64,000 bases of DNA from Chryseobacterium foetidum (GTDB taxonomy: Bacteria > Bacteroidota > Bacteroidia > Flavobacteriales > Weeksellaceae). Shown here piece by piece: positions 49,167 to 57,490 of the stretch; the first letter of the stretch is position 1, and every line of letters starts with the position of its first letter. The stretch spans positions 2,108,001-2,172,000 of the forward strand of contig NZ_JAMXIA010000001.1 of assembly GCF_025457425.1 (NCBI RefSeq). The letters run 5' to 3'. The position numbers were made by a program, and so were the translations under genes. The notes beneath the pieces are model-generated. The model searched no databases, had not been told where the DNA came from, and saw only the letters and a list, made by a program, of their open reading frames with translations.

Positions 49167-50834
49167 ATGAAAAAATATTCTTCTAAACGCAGTGTGCAGA
49201 TTCTTGCACATCTTCTTCAGCAGTACGGAATTTCAGATATTATCATTTCGCCGGGATCGAGAAACGCTCCTTTGGCAATACATTTTTCTGAAATCGACAG
49301 CTTCAACTGTTTCTCGATTGTTGATGAAAGAAGTGCAGCGTTTGTTGGAATGGGAATGGCGATGAGCGAGAAAAAACCTGTAGTTCTAACCTGTACAAGC
49401 GGATCGGCTGCCGCCAATTATTATCCTGCAGTGACGGAAGCTTTTTATTCAAATACGCCTTTACTAATTTTAACGGCAGACCGCCCGACAGATTATACCG
49501 ATATTTTTGACGGGCAGACCATTCGCCAGAATAATCTTTTTCATCAGCATTCCTACGGGGATTTTCAGCTTCTGGAAGATTCCAAAGACGATGCGGAAAA
49601 TATCAATTCTGAAACTATCAAGAAAGCCATCGAACTTTGTTTTGAAAAAAGAGGTCCGGTGCACATCAATATCCCTTTGGAAGAACCATTGTACGAGCTG
49701 GTTTCTGAGCTGCCAACTTTTCCTTCCGTAGAGCATACGATTCGCCAGAAAGAGTATGAAATGCCATCCAACCTTATTGCCGACTGGAATACATCGCAGC
49801 GAATTATGATTTTGGTAGGAACCAGAGATTACAGCGCCGAACTTGAAAATCAGTTAACACAATTGGTGAAAAACCATACGGTTGTAGTTTTGTGTGAAGC
49901 CAATTCCAATCTATATCACGAAAAGTTTTTTAAACATATCGACCGCTACATTACCGGATTTACAGAAGAAGATTACAGACAATACGCTCCCGATCTTTTG
50001 ATTACAGTAGGCCAAAATGTGGTTTCAAAAAGGGTAAAACAGTTTTTGAGAAATGCTCACCCTAAACAACACTGGCATCTTGATGAGGTTTGGCAGCCCG
50101 ACACTTATTTTGCGCTGACGCAGAAAATTGAAATTAAACCCGAACTGTTTTTCTCTAAACTCCTGAATTTTGCAGCCCTCGAGCCTAAGCCTTTTTATAA
50201 TCTCTGGGATGTTCTCAGGGATAAAAAAGACCTGAAACATGAGCAGTATCTTAATCTGGTAGAATATTCAGATTTTTATTTTTTCAACAAAGTTTCGCAC
50301 AGCGTTCCGGAAAATTACAACATACATTTCAGCAATTCTTCAGCGATTCGTTATGCCCAGCTGTTTGATTTCGGAAAGAGAAGGATTTACTGCAACCGTG
50401 GTACGAGCGGCATCGACGGAAGTACTTCCACAGCAATGGGCTTTGCCATTAAAAATGAAAAACCAACGCTTTTGCTTACAGGAGATCTGAGTTTTATGTA
50501 CGATGTGAATGGCCTTTGGAACCAGTATATTCCGCCGTTTACGAGAATTATTATTTTCAACAACGGGGAAGGAAATATCTTTAAAATCATTCCGGGACCG
50601 GGAAATGCCAATTCGAATACTGTAGACGAATTTATCGCAACAAAACACCACAAAAACGTAGAGTTTTTAGCAAAACACTTTGGATTCTCCTACACAAAAG
50701 TGGAAGATGAAATGACGCTTGACCGTGTGATGGATAATTTCTTCAAAGCCGATATCCAGCCTAAAATTCTGGAAGTTGTAACGGCAGGGAAAAGCAATGC
50801 TGAAATTTTAAAAACTTATTTTAAATCGTTGTAA
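49167..50834 (+). CDS. menD: MenD, SEPHCHC synthase of menaquinone synthesis
   Basis: Thiamine-diphosphate enzyme joining 2-oxoglutarate and isochorismate. 555 residues. The pyrimidine domain has IISPGSRNAPLAI (about 27-39) and the catalytic Glu in IVDERSAAFVGMGMA. TSGSAAANYYPAVTEA and DRPTDYTDIFDGQTIRQNN are MenD-specific. The diphosphate site is LTGDLSFMYDVNGLWNQ (GDxSFxxDxN). No other men genes are in the window. Menaquinone is the sole respiratory quinone in this group, so the gene is likely essential. Confidence 0.95.
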   Translation: MKKYSSKRSVQILAHLLQQYGISDIIISPGSRNAPLAIHFSEIDSFNCFSIVDERSAAFVGMGMAMSEKKPVVLTCTSGSAAANYYPAVTEAFYSNTPLLILTADRPTDYTDIFDGQTIRQNNLFHQHSYGDFQLLEDSKDDAENINSETIKKAIELCFEKRGPVHINIPLEEPLYELVSELPTFPSVEHTIRQKEYEMPSNLIADWNTSQRIMILVGTRDYSAELENQLTQLVKNHTVVVLCEANSNLYHEKFFKHIDRYITGFTEEDYRQYAPDLLITVGQNVVSKRVKQFLRNAHPKQHWHLDEVWQPDTYFALTQKIEIKPELFFSKLLNFAALEPKPFYNLWDVLRDKKDLKHEQYLNLVEYSDFYFFNKVSHSVPENYNIHFSNSSAIRYAQLFDFGKRRIYCNRGTSGIDGSTSTAMGFAIKNEKPTLLLTGDLSFMYDVNGLWNQYIPPFTRIIIFNNGEGNIFKIIPGPGNANSNTVDEFIATKHHKNVEFLAKHFGFSYTKVEDEMTLDRVMDNFFKADIQPKILEVVTAGKSNAEILKTYFKSL

Positions 50835-51117
50835 CTGACTTAAGTTGAAACATTAAGGTTATTAAATTTTTAAGATTTGATGAAGATGAAGTGTATAATT
50901 TCTTAAGCTCGTCGCTCAAAATTCTAATAACTGAAATAATTTAAACGGTTGCGTTGAGATACTTTGACTGCGTCGAACCTAAAGGTTTCAGCATGACAAA
51001 ACTGGGGATAAAAGAAATCAAAATAAATTGAACGTTATCCTTAATAAATATCTTCAGATATTTCCTGAACAAAACTTAACAACTTATTAGCCTTAATGGT
51101 TTTAATAATAAAATGAT
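50835..51117. repeat. Repeat-like intergenic region
   Basis: A 283-bp gap between convergent genes. Pieces such as AACATTAAGG, CCTTAATGG and TTAAGATTTGATG resemble those at 27712-27850. At 50966-51000, GACTGCGTCGAACCTAAAGG and TTTCAGCATGACAAAACTGG resemble the REP-like elements common in the clade. No gene is visible. Confidence 0.45.
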
Positions 51118-51744
51118 TTACAAATCCAGATAATCCTCATTTCCGGGGAGATTAACGATTTTGTCGATGGGATAGATAAACATATCATCAAAATCATTCA
51201 TGGCGTTAATGAGCTGAAAATGAGAAAAGTCTTTCAGGTTTTGCAGAGTGATTTCTGTTTCTTTAATTTTCTTTGATTTCAGCAAATGCTGACGCTGCAC
51301 GCCGTTTAAAAGATAAGTAGTCGGTGTGAACCAGTCTTTTCCTTTTTTAAATAAGAGATTGGAAAAAGAAGTGTCTGTAATGTGATTGTTTTTTACGATA
51401 ATAATCTCTTCAGCCCTTGATTTCATCTTCATCCTGTCAAGTTCCTTGCGGTCTTCAAATTTGAAAGAATAATCGTAGCTGTTGTTTTCCACCAACTGAA
51501 AAGTATGGATTTCCGGTATCGCATACGGAATCATCTGGGTGCGGATCTTTTTGTCTAAATCGTAAACCAGACGAAGTTTGTACAAGCCGTCTTCGTCATG
51601 CTCCAGATGTTTAAAAATCTTCTGCAGGTCGATAGGATCACTCTTTCCGAAGTGAGAAAAAGTGTCGTTAATTCTTTTCTGATGAAGATCGGCAAGAAAA
51701 ATTTTCTGGTCTTCTACTTTTATGCTTTCAATGAATTGGGACAT
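51118..51744 (-). CDS. Aminotransferase class IV, probable aminodeoxychorismate lyase
   Basis: 208 residues, PLP fold type IV, shorter than E. coli PabC (269). The C-terminal block DTSFSNLLFKKGKDWFTP then LLNGVQRQHLL matches the class IV pattern (TSxxNLFF, TPxxxLLxGVxR), where the phosphate of PLP is held. Its start overlaps the end of the pabB-like gene by 17 bp. Together they make 4-aminobenzoate for folate, with PabC releasing pyruvate. Assignment to PabC rests mainly on this context. Confidence 0.85.
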   Translation of the reverse strand: MSQFIESIKVEDQKIFLADLHQKRINDTFSHFGKSDPIDLQKIFKHLEHDEDGLYKLRLVYDLDKKIRTQMIPYAIPEIHTFQLVENNSYDYSFKFEDRKELDRMKMKSRAEEIIIVKNNHITDTSFSNLLFKKGKDWFTPTTYLLNGVQRQHLLKSKKIKETEITLQNLKDFSHFQLINAMNDFDDMFIYPIDKIVNLPGNEDYLDL

Positions 51745-52672
51745 AGATTTTGTTTTTCATTTCTTCGTACTCGTCTTCTAATTTGCTCATGTGGGTAATT
51801 CCGCCGCCACTTTTAAAAAAAAGTTTACCGTTTTCTTTTTCTATAAAACGGATCATCACGCAGCTGTCGAGGTTTTCTCCGTCAAACCAGCCGCAAACTC
51901 CAGTGTAAAATCCTCTGTCGAAACCTTCTGCTTCCAGAATAATTTCCAGAGTTTTAGGTTTTGGAGCTCCTAAAATTGAACCTGCAGGAAGGAGTTTCTG
52001 CATAATACTTCCTATATTTCCCTGAAATTCCGGTTTCAAATTTCCTGAAATTTCCGAGCTCATGGCGTAAAGATCTTTCTGTTTTGTCTTCAAAAAATCA
52101 ATATACTGAAATTTATCCACCTTCACATCATCAGCGACCATGCTTAAATCGTTTCTCAGGAGATCAACCACAGTGTAATGCTCTGCTTTTTCTTTAGGAT
52201 CATTTTTCAAAACTTCAGCGGCATTATCTAAAGATGCATCAATAGTGCCTTTCATCGGAAACGTCAGTATTTTGCCGTCAATGATTTTAACGAAAGTTTC
52301 AGGAGAAAAAAATACGAAAAAATCTTCAGATAACACTTTGTATTTGGCCTGAGAATGATAAAAAATTTCCTTTAAAGTCAGATTGGTTTCAATCTCTGTT
52401 TTTCGGGTGTAATTGGTTAAATATGAGTTGCCTAACCGAAGATTGCTTTGCACATGATCAAACCCTTTTCTGAAAGCGTCCATAGTTTCGGGATAAGCTT
52501 TCAGTTGAATCTTTTTATTTAAATCATCCTTCTTTATCGAGTTTGAAAACGACTGAAAATCAATTAACAAGCCTGATTTGCCAAGTTCGATTTCAGTATA
52601 AACCAAAACATTTTCACAAAGAAAATCAGTCATGAAAAAAAACGGAACTTTCTTTTGCGAAAGCTCGTCCAT
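51728..52672 (-). CDS. pabB: Aminodeoxychorismate synthase component I
   Basis: Converts chorismate to 4-amino-4-deoxychorismate. 314 residues from MDELSQKKVPFFF. The chorismate-binding domain has FPMKGTIDAS, DLLRNDLSMV, LPAGSILGAPKPKTLE and FYTGVCGWFDG, then FKSGGGITHMS. The N-terminal domain of classical PabB is absent, as in many Bacteroidota. The frame opens at 52774, but that part overlaps the divergent gene. A -7 element (52717-52710) would make the ATG at 52705 leaderless, so 52672 is the best start. Confidence 0.9.
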   Translation of the reverse strand: MDELSQKKVPFFFMTDFLCENVLVYTEIELGKSGLLIDFQSFSNSIKKDDLNKKIQLKAYPETMDAFRKGFDHVQSNLRLGNSYLTNYTRKTEIETNLTLKEIFYHSQAKYKVLSEDFFVFFSPETFVKIIDGKILTFPMKGTIDASLDNAAEVLKNDPKEKAEHYTVVDLLRNDLSMVADDVKVDKFQYIDFLKTKQKDLYAMSSEISGNLKPEFQGNIGSIMQKLLPAGSILGAPKPKTLEIILEAEGFDRGFYTGVCGWFDGENLDSCVMIRFIEKENGKLFFKSGGGITHMSKLEDEYEEMKNKIYVPIH

Positions 52673-52708
52673 TCTTTTAAAATTTGGATGATTTGCCAAA
52701 AACATTCC

Positions 52709-52738
52709 GCAAAAGTAGTTATTGATGTTTACTTTTGC
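52709..52738. promoter_or_regulatory. Back-to-back -7 elements in a 9-bp inverted repeat
   Basis: GCAAAAGTA (52709-52717) and TACTTTTGC (52730-52738) are exact reverse complements 12 bp apart. Each arm is a TAnnTTTG -7 element, one per strand, serving pabB and the membrane-protein gene at 52754. Confidence 0.6.
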
Positions 52739-52753
52739 ATAAAATTTTTTCTG

Positions 52754-53506
52754 ATGCAACAACAATATCCCCAAAAAGCGGGAATCGATCTTATTTTAAA
52801 GCAGGCTTTTTCATACTGGAGTAAAACTTTCGGCTTACAGCTGATGTTTTCAATAATTTATTTTGGAATTTTTCTTACGGTATTTTACTATTTAGGTACA
52901 AAATATAATGTGATCGTTGATCTGCAAACGGCCTTTATGGATTACCAGCAGGCGGGCAAAAGCGGAGTTGAAGACTTTCAGACCGATATTGCTACCATCA
53001 CAGACAGTGAAGGTTTTCAGTATTTCATTTTGGGAATGATGGCAGTAAGAATCTTTCTTTATCCTTTAAATATAGGCTTTTACCAGATTTATAAAAAGAT
53101 GGATTTGAAAGAGGAGGTCGGTATAAATGATTTGTTTGCAGGCTATATTGGAATTAATTTCTTCAAATTTTTAAGCTTTTATATTTTCTGGATATTTCTG
53201 TACACCATTATTGGAAGAACCTTTGTTTTGCCTGTACTTTGGGTGATGCTGACCATTTTTGCTGCCCCGCTGATGTTTTTTGAAAATAAAAGAATCATTG
53301 AAATTATTGCCATCGGCTGGAAGGCTTTAAAGAATAATTTTCTGGAAATTTTTGTTTGCGTTTTGGTTTCATTGCTTTTCTGCTATGCAGGTTTTCTGTT
53401 CTTTTTTGTAGGGTTTCTTGTCACATTCCCTTTTTGGAATGCCATGATTTATTCTATGTATAAAAACGTTTTGGAACAAAATATAAAGGAAGAAGAAACA
53501 GTTTAA
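52754..53506 (+). CDS. Membrane protein, paralogue of the next gene
   Basis: 250 residues from MQQQYPQKAGIDL; the frame runs upstream to 52655, but that would overlap pabB and its promoter. Five to six membrane helices. ILKQAFSYWSKTFGLQLMF, then NIGFYQIYKKMD and a C-terminal FWNAMIYSMYKNV mirror the next gene (IISHAFEMYKGVF and FIYVVMYSAYCAY). The layout recalls DUF4013/GDPD-type membrane domains. Function unknown. Confidence 0.78.
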   Translation: MQQQYPQKAGIDLILKQAFSYWSKTFGLQLMFSIIYFGIFLTVFYYLGTKYNVIVDLQTAFMDYQQAGKSGVEDFQTDIATITDSEGFQYFILGMMAVRIFLYPLNIGFYQIYKKMDLKEEVGINDLFAGYIGINFFKFLSFYIFWIFLYTIIGRTFVLPVLWVMLTIFAAPLMFFENKRIIEIIAIGWKALKNNFLEIFVCVLVSLLFCYAGFLFFFVGFLVTFPFWNAMIYSMYKNVLEQNIKEEETV

Positions 53507-53563
53507 TATTTTTTTGTGGTGAAAATAATTTATATTTGAGTAATCATAAAAATCTAATAAACG

Positions 53564-54283
53564 ATGTCTCAATTTGACGAATTTGACCAGCAGGGAAAGG
53601 CTCCCGCAAGAAATACCGGCGCCATCATTTCGCACGCCTTTGAAATGTATAAAGGTGTTTTTCTCTACGGTTTGGTCGTGATGATTATTTATTTTGTAGC
53701 TGATTTTATTCTGCAGTTGATCACGGGCTTCAGCCTCTGGACCGATTTTGACAGTTTCAATGATTTTGATGATGCAGAAAGCAGACTGTGGAGAAATTCT
53801 GAAGTGAAATTTTATTACTCTTCAACCGGCTTGCTCAACATTGCACTTACTCCACTTTATCTTGGATTAATTTACGTCACCAACAAATTCAATAACAAAC
53901 AACAGATTGATTTCAATGATCTGTTTATTGGTTACCGTCAGAATCTTGGACAGACAATGCTGTATGGTCTGATCACAACAATTATTCTTTACATCTCACT
54001 CGCCATGTGCGGATTCCCGTTTTTATTTGTCTTTCCGCTGTTTCTTCTGGGTCTGCCATCTCTTTTATTTGAAAATCTTTCAGCAACTGAGGCGCTTGGT
54101 AAAACCTTTAATATCGCCAAAGAAGACTATGGTGTTTTTCTGGGCGTAAGTCTTTTGGGCGGTCTTTTAAGTATCGCAGGATTTATACTTTGTTGTATTG
54201 GTATAGTTTTTACTATCCCCTTTATCTATGTTGTCATGTATTCTGCATACTGTGCGTATTGCGGAAAGCCAAGACAGATTTAA
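53564..54283 (+). CDS. Membrane protein, paralogue of the previous gene
   Basis: 239 residues; a soluble N-terminus of 25 residues, then five to six membrane helices. It shares order and spacing of segments with the protein at 52754-53506, so they are an ancient tandem duplication. It ends with a Cys/Tyr motif (YCAYCGKPRQI). Function unknown. It lies 57 bp after its paralogue and 15 bp before the AI-2E family gene, which suggests one operon. Confidence 0.78.
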   Translation: MSQFDEFDQQGKAPARNTGAIISHAFEMYKGVFLYGLVVMIIYFVADFILQLITGFSLWTDFDSFNDFDDAESRLWRNSEVKFYYSSTGLLNIALTPLYLGLIYVTNKFNNKQQIDFNDLFIGYRQNLGQTMLYGLITTIILYISLAMCGFPFLFVFPLFLLGLPSLLFENLSATEALGKTFNIAKEDYGVFLGVSLLGGLLSIAGFILCCIGIVFTIPFIYVVMYSAYCAYCGKPRQI

Positions 54284-54298
54284 AAAAAAATTAAAATC

Positions 54299-55390
54299 AT
54301 GAATACCAACGAGCAAATCAGCGGCACAAAAATCAAGCAGGTTTTTCTTTTAGCAATCATTATTACGATGGTTGCTTTAATATGTTTTAACCTTGCACTG
54401 TTTATCCCTTCAGTTCTGGGAGCAATTACGATTTACGTCGTTTGCAGGAAGTACAATTTTTATCTTCAGGAAGAAAAAAAATGGAAACCTTGGGCAGCGG
54501 CTCTACTGCTGATGTTGGCGAGTCTTCTTGTGATTGTTTTGCCGATTTACTTTATCGCCGATCTTTTGATTGAAAAATTGGGAAATGCACAGGCATACAT
54601 GACGAAATTCAACGTTTTTATAGATAAAATACATGATTTTGTTTATTCTAAAACCAAAATTGACCTTCTGAGCAACGAAAACATGACGAAGCTGAAAACT
54701 GCTGCAGGAAGATTCTCTACCTCGGCACTCAGCGGAACTGTAAATACACTCACCGTGATTATGTCGATGTATTTCATTCTGTATTTTATGTTTGAGAAAC
54801 CACGTTTGTTTGAAAGAATCCTGGGTTCTGCAGCACCTCTAAAAAGGGCAAATGTATCTTTAATCGGTGAGAAAATGCGTAAGCTCATTATGGCCAATGC
54901 GATCGGAATTCCTGTTGTGGCTTTAGGTCAGGGGATCATTGCTTTGATTGGTTACTTTATTTTCGGTGCGCCAAGTCCGGTACTTTTATTTGCGCTTACT
55001 GCAGCAGCATCGATGATTCCGGTGGTTGGGGCAGCGATTATTTATGTTCCGATCTGTATCTTTATGATTGCAGAAGGAAATACCGGAGCGGGTCTTGGTT
55101 TGGCTGCCTATTGCGTGATTGTAGTAGGTGTTACGGATAATCTATTAAGATTTACTTTACTTAAAAAACTGGAAGATATTCACCCTTTAAATACTGTTTT
55201 CGGAATTATCATGGGGATGAATCTTTTCGGGTTTATGGGATTGGTTTTTGGTCCCATCATGGTTTCCTTAACCTTACTTTTAATTCAGGTGTACAGAAAT
55301 GAGTTTTCGGATGACGGAAGCAGAGATTTAATCCTTTCAGATAAAGACAAGGACGAAGAGCTCGAAAATAAAATAGATTTGATTGTTTGA
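54299..55390 (+). CDS. AI-2E family transporter (PerM/YdiK type)
   Basis: 363 residues with seven to eight membrane helices. The family blocks are VVALGQGIIALIGYFIFGAP (about 202-221), AASMIPVVGAAIIYVP, HPLNTVFGIIMGMNLFGFMGLVFGP (about 299-323; key HPLN, GxxGLxxGP). The label AI-2 exporter comes from one E. coli member; other members move Na+ or other solutes, so the substrate is unknown. Probably in one operon with the two membrane proteins upstream. Confidence 0.88.
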   Translation: MNTNEQISGTKIKQVFLLAIIITMVALICFNLALFIPSVLGAITIYVVCRKYNFYLQEEKKWKPWAAALLLMLASLLVIVLPIYFIADLLIEKLGNAQAYMTKFNVFIDKIHDFVYSKTKIDLLSNENMTKLKTAAGRFSTSALSGTVNTLTVIMSMYFILYFMFEKPRLFERILGSAAPLKRANVSLIGEKMRKLIMANAIGIPVVALGQGIIALIGYFIFGAPSPVLLFALTAAASMIPVVGAAIIYVPICIFMIAEGNTGAGLGLAAYCVIVVGVTDNLLRFTLLKKLEDIHPLNTVFGIIMGMNLFGFMGLVFGPIMVSLTLLLIQVYRNEFSDDGSRDLILSDKDKDEELENKIDLIV

Positions 55391-55393
55391 TAC

Positions 55394-55612
55394 ATGGAAG
55401 GATTAAGACCTGAAATTCTTCAGGAAATATGTGTGGTGAAAATGCCGTTCGGGAAGTACAAAGGAACAATACTCGCCGACATTCCGGTTAATTATCTCGA
55501 ATGGATGCATAAAAAAGGGATGCCTGCGGGGAAATTGGGGATGCAGCTTTCAACGGTTTACGAAATTAAAATTAATGGTCTGACAGATTTGCTCAGGCCA
55601 TTGAGGAATTAA
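55394..55612 (+). CDS. DUF3820 family protein
   Basis: 72 residues. MPFGKYKGTILADIPVNYLE and WMHKKGMPAGKLG match DUF3820, a small domain also found at the C-terminus of exonuclease X-type proteins. It starts three bases after the transporter stop. Its role is unknown; nucleic acid contact is possible by family association. Confidence 0.88.
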   Translation: MEGLRPEILQEICVVKMPFGKYKGTILADIPVNYLEWMHKKGMPAGKLGMQLSTVYEIKINGLTDLLRPLRN

Positions 55613-55665
55613 TTAGATTCATTCAAAATTATTTACGACCTTTACAGGATGTTTTTATTTTCTAA

Positions 55666-56703
55666 ATGAAAGTACCAAAAAAAATAAATACGGCCAGAAG
55701 GTCACTGATGCGGGGACTTACTAAAAATGTTGGAAAGTCTCATTCTAATACAATTGTAAAGAAAAATATTCCTCTAAAGAAGATTTTGATTTCGAGGCCC
55801 AATCACAGGCTGGGGAATCTGCTTTTAATGTCTCCTTTAGTACAGGAAGTTACAGAAACTTTTCCCGATGCCCAGATCGATTTATTTGTAAAAGGTGGAA
55901 TAACTCCTATCATTTACAAAAATTATAAAAATATTGACCGGATTATCCAGTTGCCAAAAAAGCCGTTCAGTAATATGTTTCAGTACATCAAAGGTTGGGC
56001 AAAACTGAAAAGCAGAAAGTATGATCTCGTCATCAATGCGAGTCATGGTTCTTCGTCAGGGAAATTGTCAACTTCAATGGCGAGGGCGGAATACAAAATT
56101 TTTGGAGATACTGATGAAAAACTTGGATCAGAATTTCAAGACTACCGGCACGCTGCAAAAAATTCAATCTACACTTTAAGAGATTTTCTGAAGCATCTGG
56201 ACATAGACAGGAGCAATGCTAAAATACCTGTTTTAGATATAAAATTAAGTGCTGAGGAAAAACAAGAAGGTGAAAAAAAGCTACATAATCTTGTGAAAAA
56301 TGACAGGAAATCGATCTGTCTTTTTACTAATGCCACAGGAGCAAAATGTTACTCCGAAGAATGGTGGAATGCTTTTTATGAAAAATTAGAAACTGCCTTT
56401 CCCGACTATAATATTGTAGAGCTTTTACCGGTAGAAAACATCTCGAAAATCAATTTCCGCGCACCGGCTTTTTACAGCAAAGACATCCGCGAAATGGGAG
56501 GGTTCATTGCCAACTGTAAAGTTTTCATTGCAGCAGATAATGGCGTCATGCATTTGGCAAGTGCTGTGAACACTCCAACCGTGGGCTTTTTTATGGTTAC
56601 GGAAGAGGAAGTTTACAAGCCATACAACGAGGGAAGTTTTTCTGTGAATACCAATGAGCATTCTGCGGATGAAATTTTCACTTTATTAAAAAATATCCTC
56701 TAA
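55666..56703 (+). CDS. Glycosyltransferase family 9 (heptosyltransferase type)
   Basis: 345 residues. The GT9 opening is ILISRPNHRLGNLLLMSPLV (about 37-56) and the nucleotide-sugar site is AADNGVMHLASAVNTPTVGFF (about 305-325; key DNGVMHLA). The 36 residues before the first strand are Lys/Arg-rich. GT9 enzymes add heptose or related sugars to the lipopolysaccharide core. It is followed 22 bp later by a Kdo-kinase-like gene, which fits core lipopolysaccharide assembly on the cytoplasmic face. Confidence 0.9.
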   Translation: MKVPKKINTARRSLMRGLTKNVGKSHSNTIVKKNIPLKKILISRPNHRLGNLLLMSPLVQEVTETFPDAQIDLFVKGGITPIIYKNYKNIDRIIQLPKKPFSNMFQYIKGWAKLKSRKYDLVINASHGSSSGKLSTSMARAEYKIFGDTDEKLGSEFQDYRHAAKNSIYTLRDFLKHLDIDRSNAKIPVLDIKLSAEEKQEGEKKLHNLVKNDRKSICLFTNATGAKCYSEEWWNAFYEKLETAFPDYNIVELLPVENISKINFRAPAFYSKDIREMGGFIANCKVFIAADNGVMHLASAVNTPTVGFFMVTEEEVYKPYNEGSFSVNTNEHSADEIFTLLKNIL

Positions 56704-56725
56704 AAACGAACAGTAATCTGTCAAT

Positions 56726-57490
56726 ATGAAAAGTTTTTACGCAGAAGGCTTCAAACGTTTAGAGGCTAAAATTTTAGATGTATTAAATAATTTTAAGACT
56801 GGTGGAATTCTGATCGGCCCCGGAAGCAGGAACGTGGTAAAAATCTTTGATATTGAAGGCGAAAGATTCAATTTCAAATCTTTTAAACAGCACAATGTCA
56901 TCAACCGGCACGTTTACAAATATTACCGAAAATCCAAGGCAAAACGTTCTTTTGAGTATGCACAGCTTCTTCTAAGCAAAGGTTTCCAAACTCCGGAACC
57001 AGTCGCCTATATTGAAAACTTTGATTTTTGGGGTGTAACGTCAAGCTATTATATCAGCCGACAACTTGAAGATTCTCCGACTTTGATGGAAGTTATTGTC
57101 CATCTTACGTTTCCTGATAGAGAGCAAATTATTCGTGAATATGCTCAGTTGATGTTTCGTTTGCATGAGCAGGGATTTGAGTTTTTAGACAATGCTCCGG
57201 GAAATTTCATCATCAAAAATGAAAATGGGAAGCACCGTTTTTACATGGTAGATCTCAACCGAATGAGCTTTCACGAGAAGATGGATTTGGATAAAAGATT
57301 AAATAATTTTGCACGCCTGACTTCTGATCCTGAAGTAATTAGAATGATCAGCGATGAATACGCAAAACTTGTTGGCTCATCCGGAGATTACTGTTTTAAT
57401 AAAATTACCCAGGCCATCAACGGAATGGTTCGCAAAAGAAAAATGAAAAAAATTCTTAAGTTTTACAAATTTTTACTTCCAAAACGTTAG
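56726..57490 (+). CDS. Lipopolysaccharide kinase (Kdo/WaaP family)
   Basis: 254 residues with a protein-kinase-like fold: NFKSFKQ holds the ATP-binding Lys. LHEQGFEFLDNAPGNFIIK carries the catalytic Asp and the Asn five residues on (D-x4-N). VDLNRMSF supplies the metal-binding Asp. The His usual before the catalytic Asp is Phe-Leu here. Such kinases phosphorylate Kdo or heptose in the lipopolysaccharide core, consistent with the GT9 neighbour. Its stop overlaps the uvrB stop on the other strand by four bases. Confidence 0.85.
   Translation: MKSFYAEGFKRLEAKILDVLNNFKTGGILIGPGSRNVVKIFDIEGERFNFKSFKQHNVINRHVYKYYRKSKAKRSFEYAQLLLSKGFQTPEPVAYIENFDFWGVTSSYYISRQLEDSPTLMEVIVHLTFPDREQIIREYAQLMFRLHEQGFEFLDNAPGNFIIKNENGKHRFYMVDLNRMSFHEKMDLDKRLNNFARLTSDPEVIRMISDEYAKLVGSSGDYCFNKITQAINGMVRKRKMKKILKFYKFLLPKR

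Noticed and set aside
52655-52753. The upstream extension of the membrane-protein gene at 52754
   Set aside because: It would overlap pabB coding sequence and both divergent promoters. The natural membrane-protein start is at 52754.
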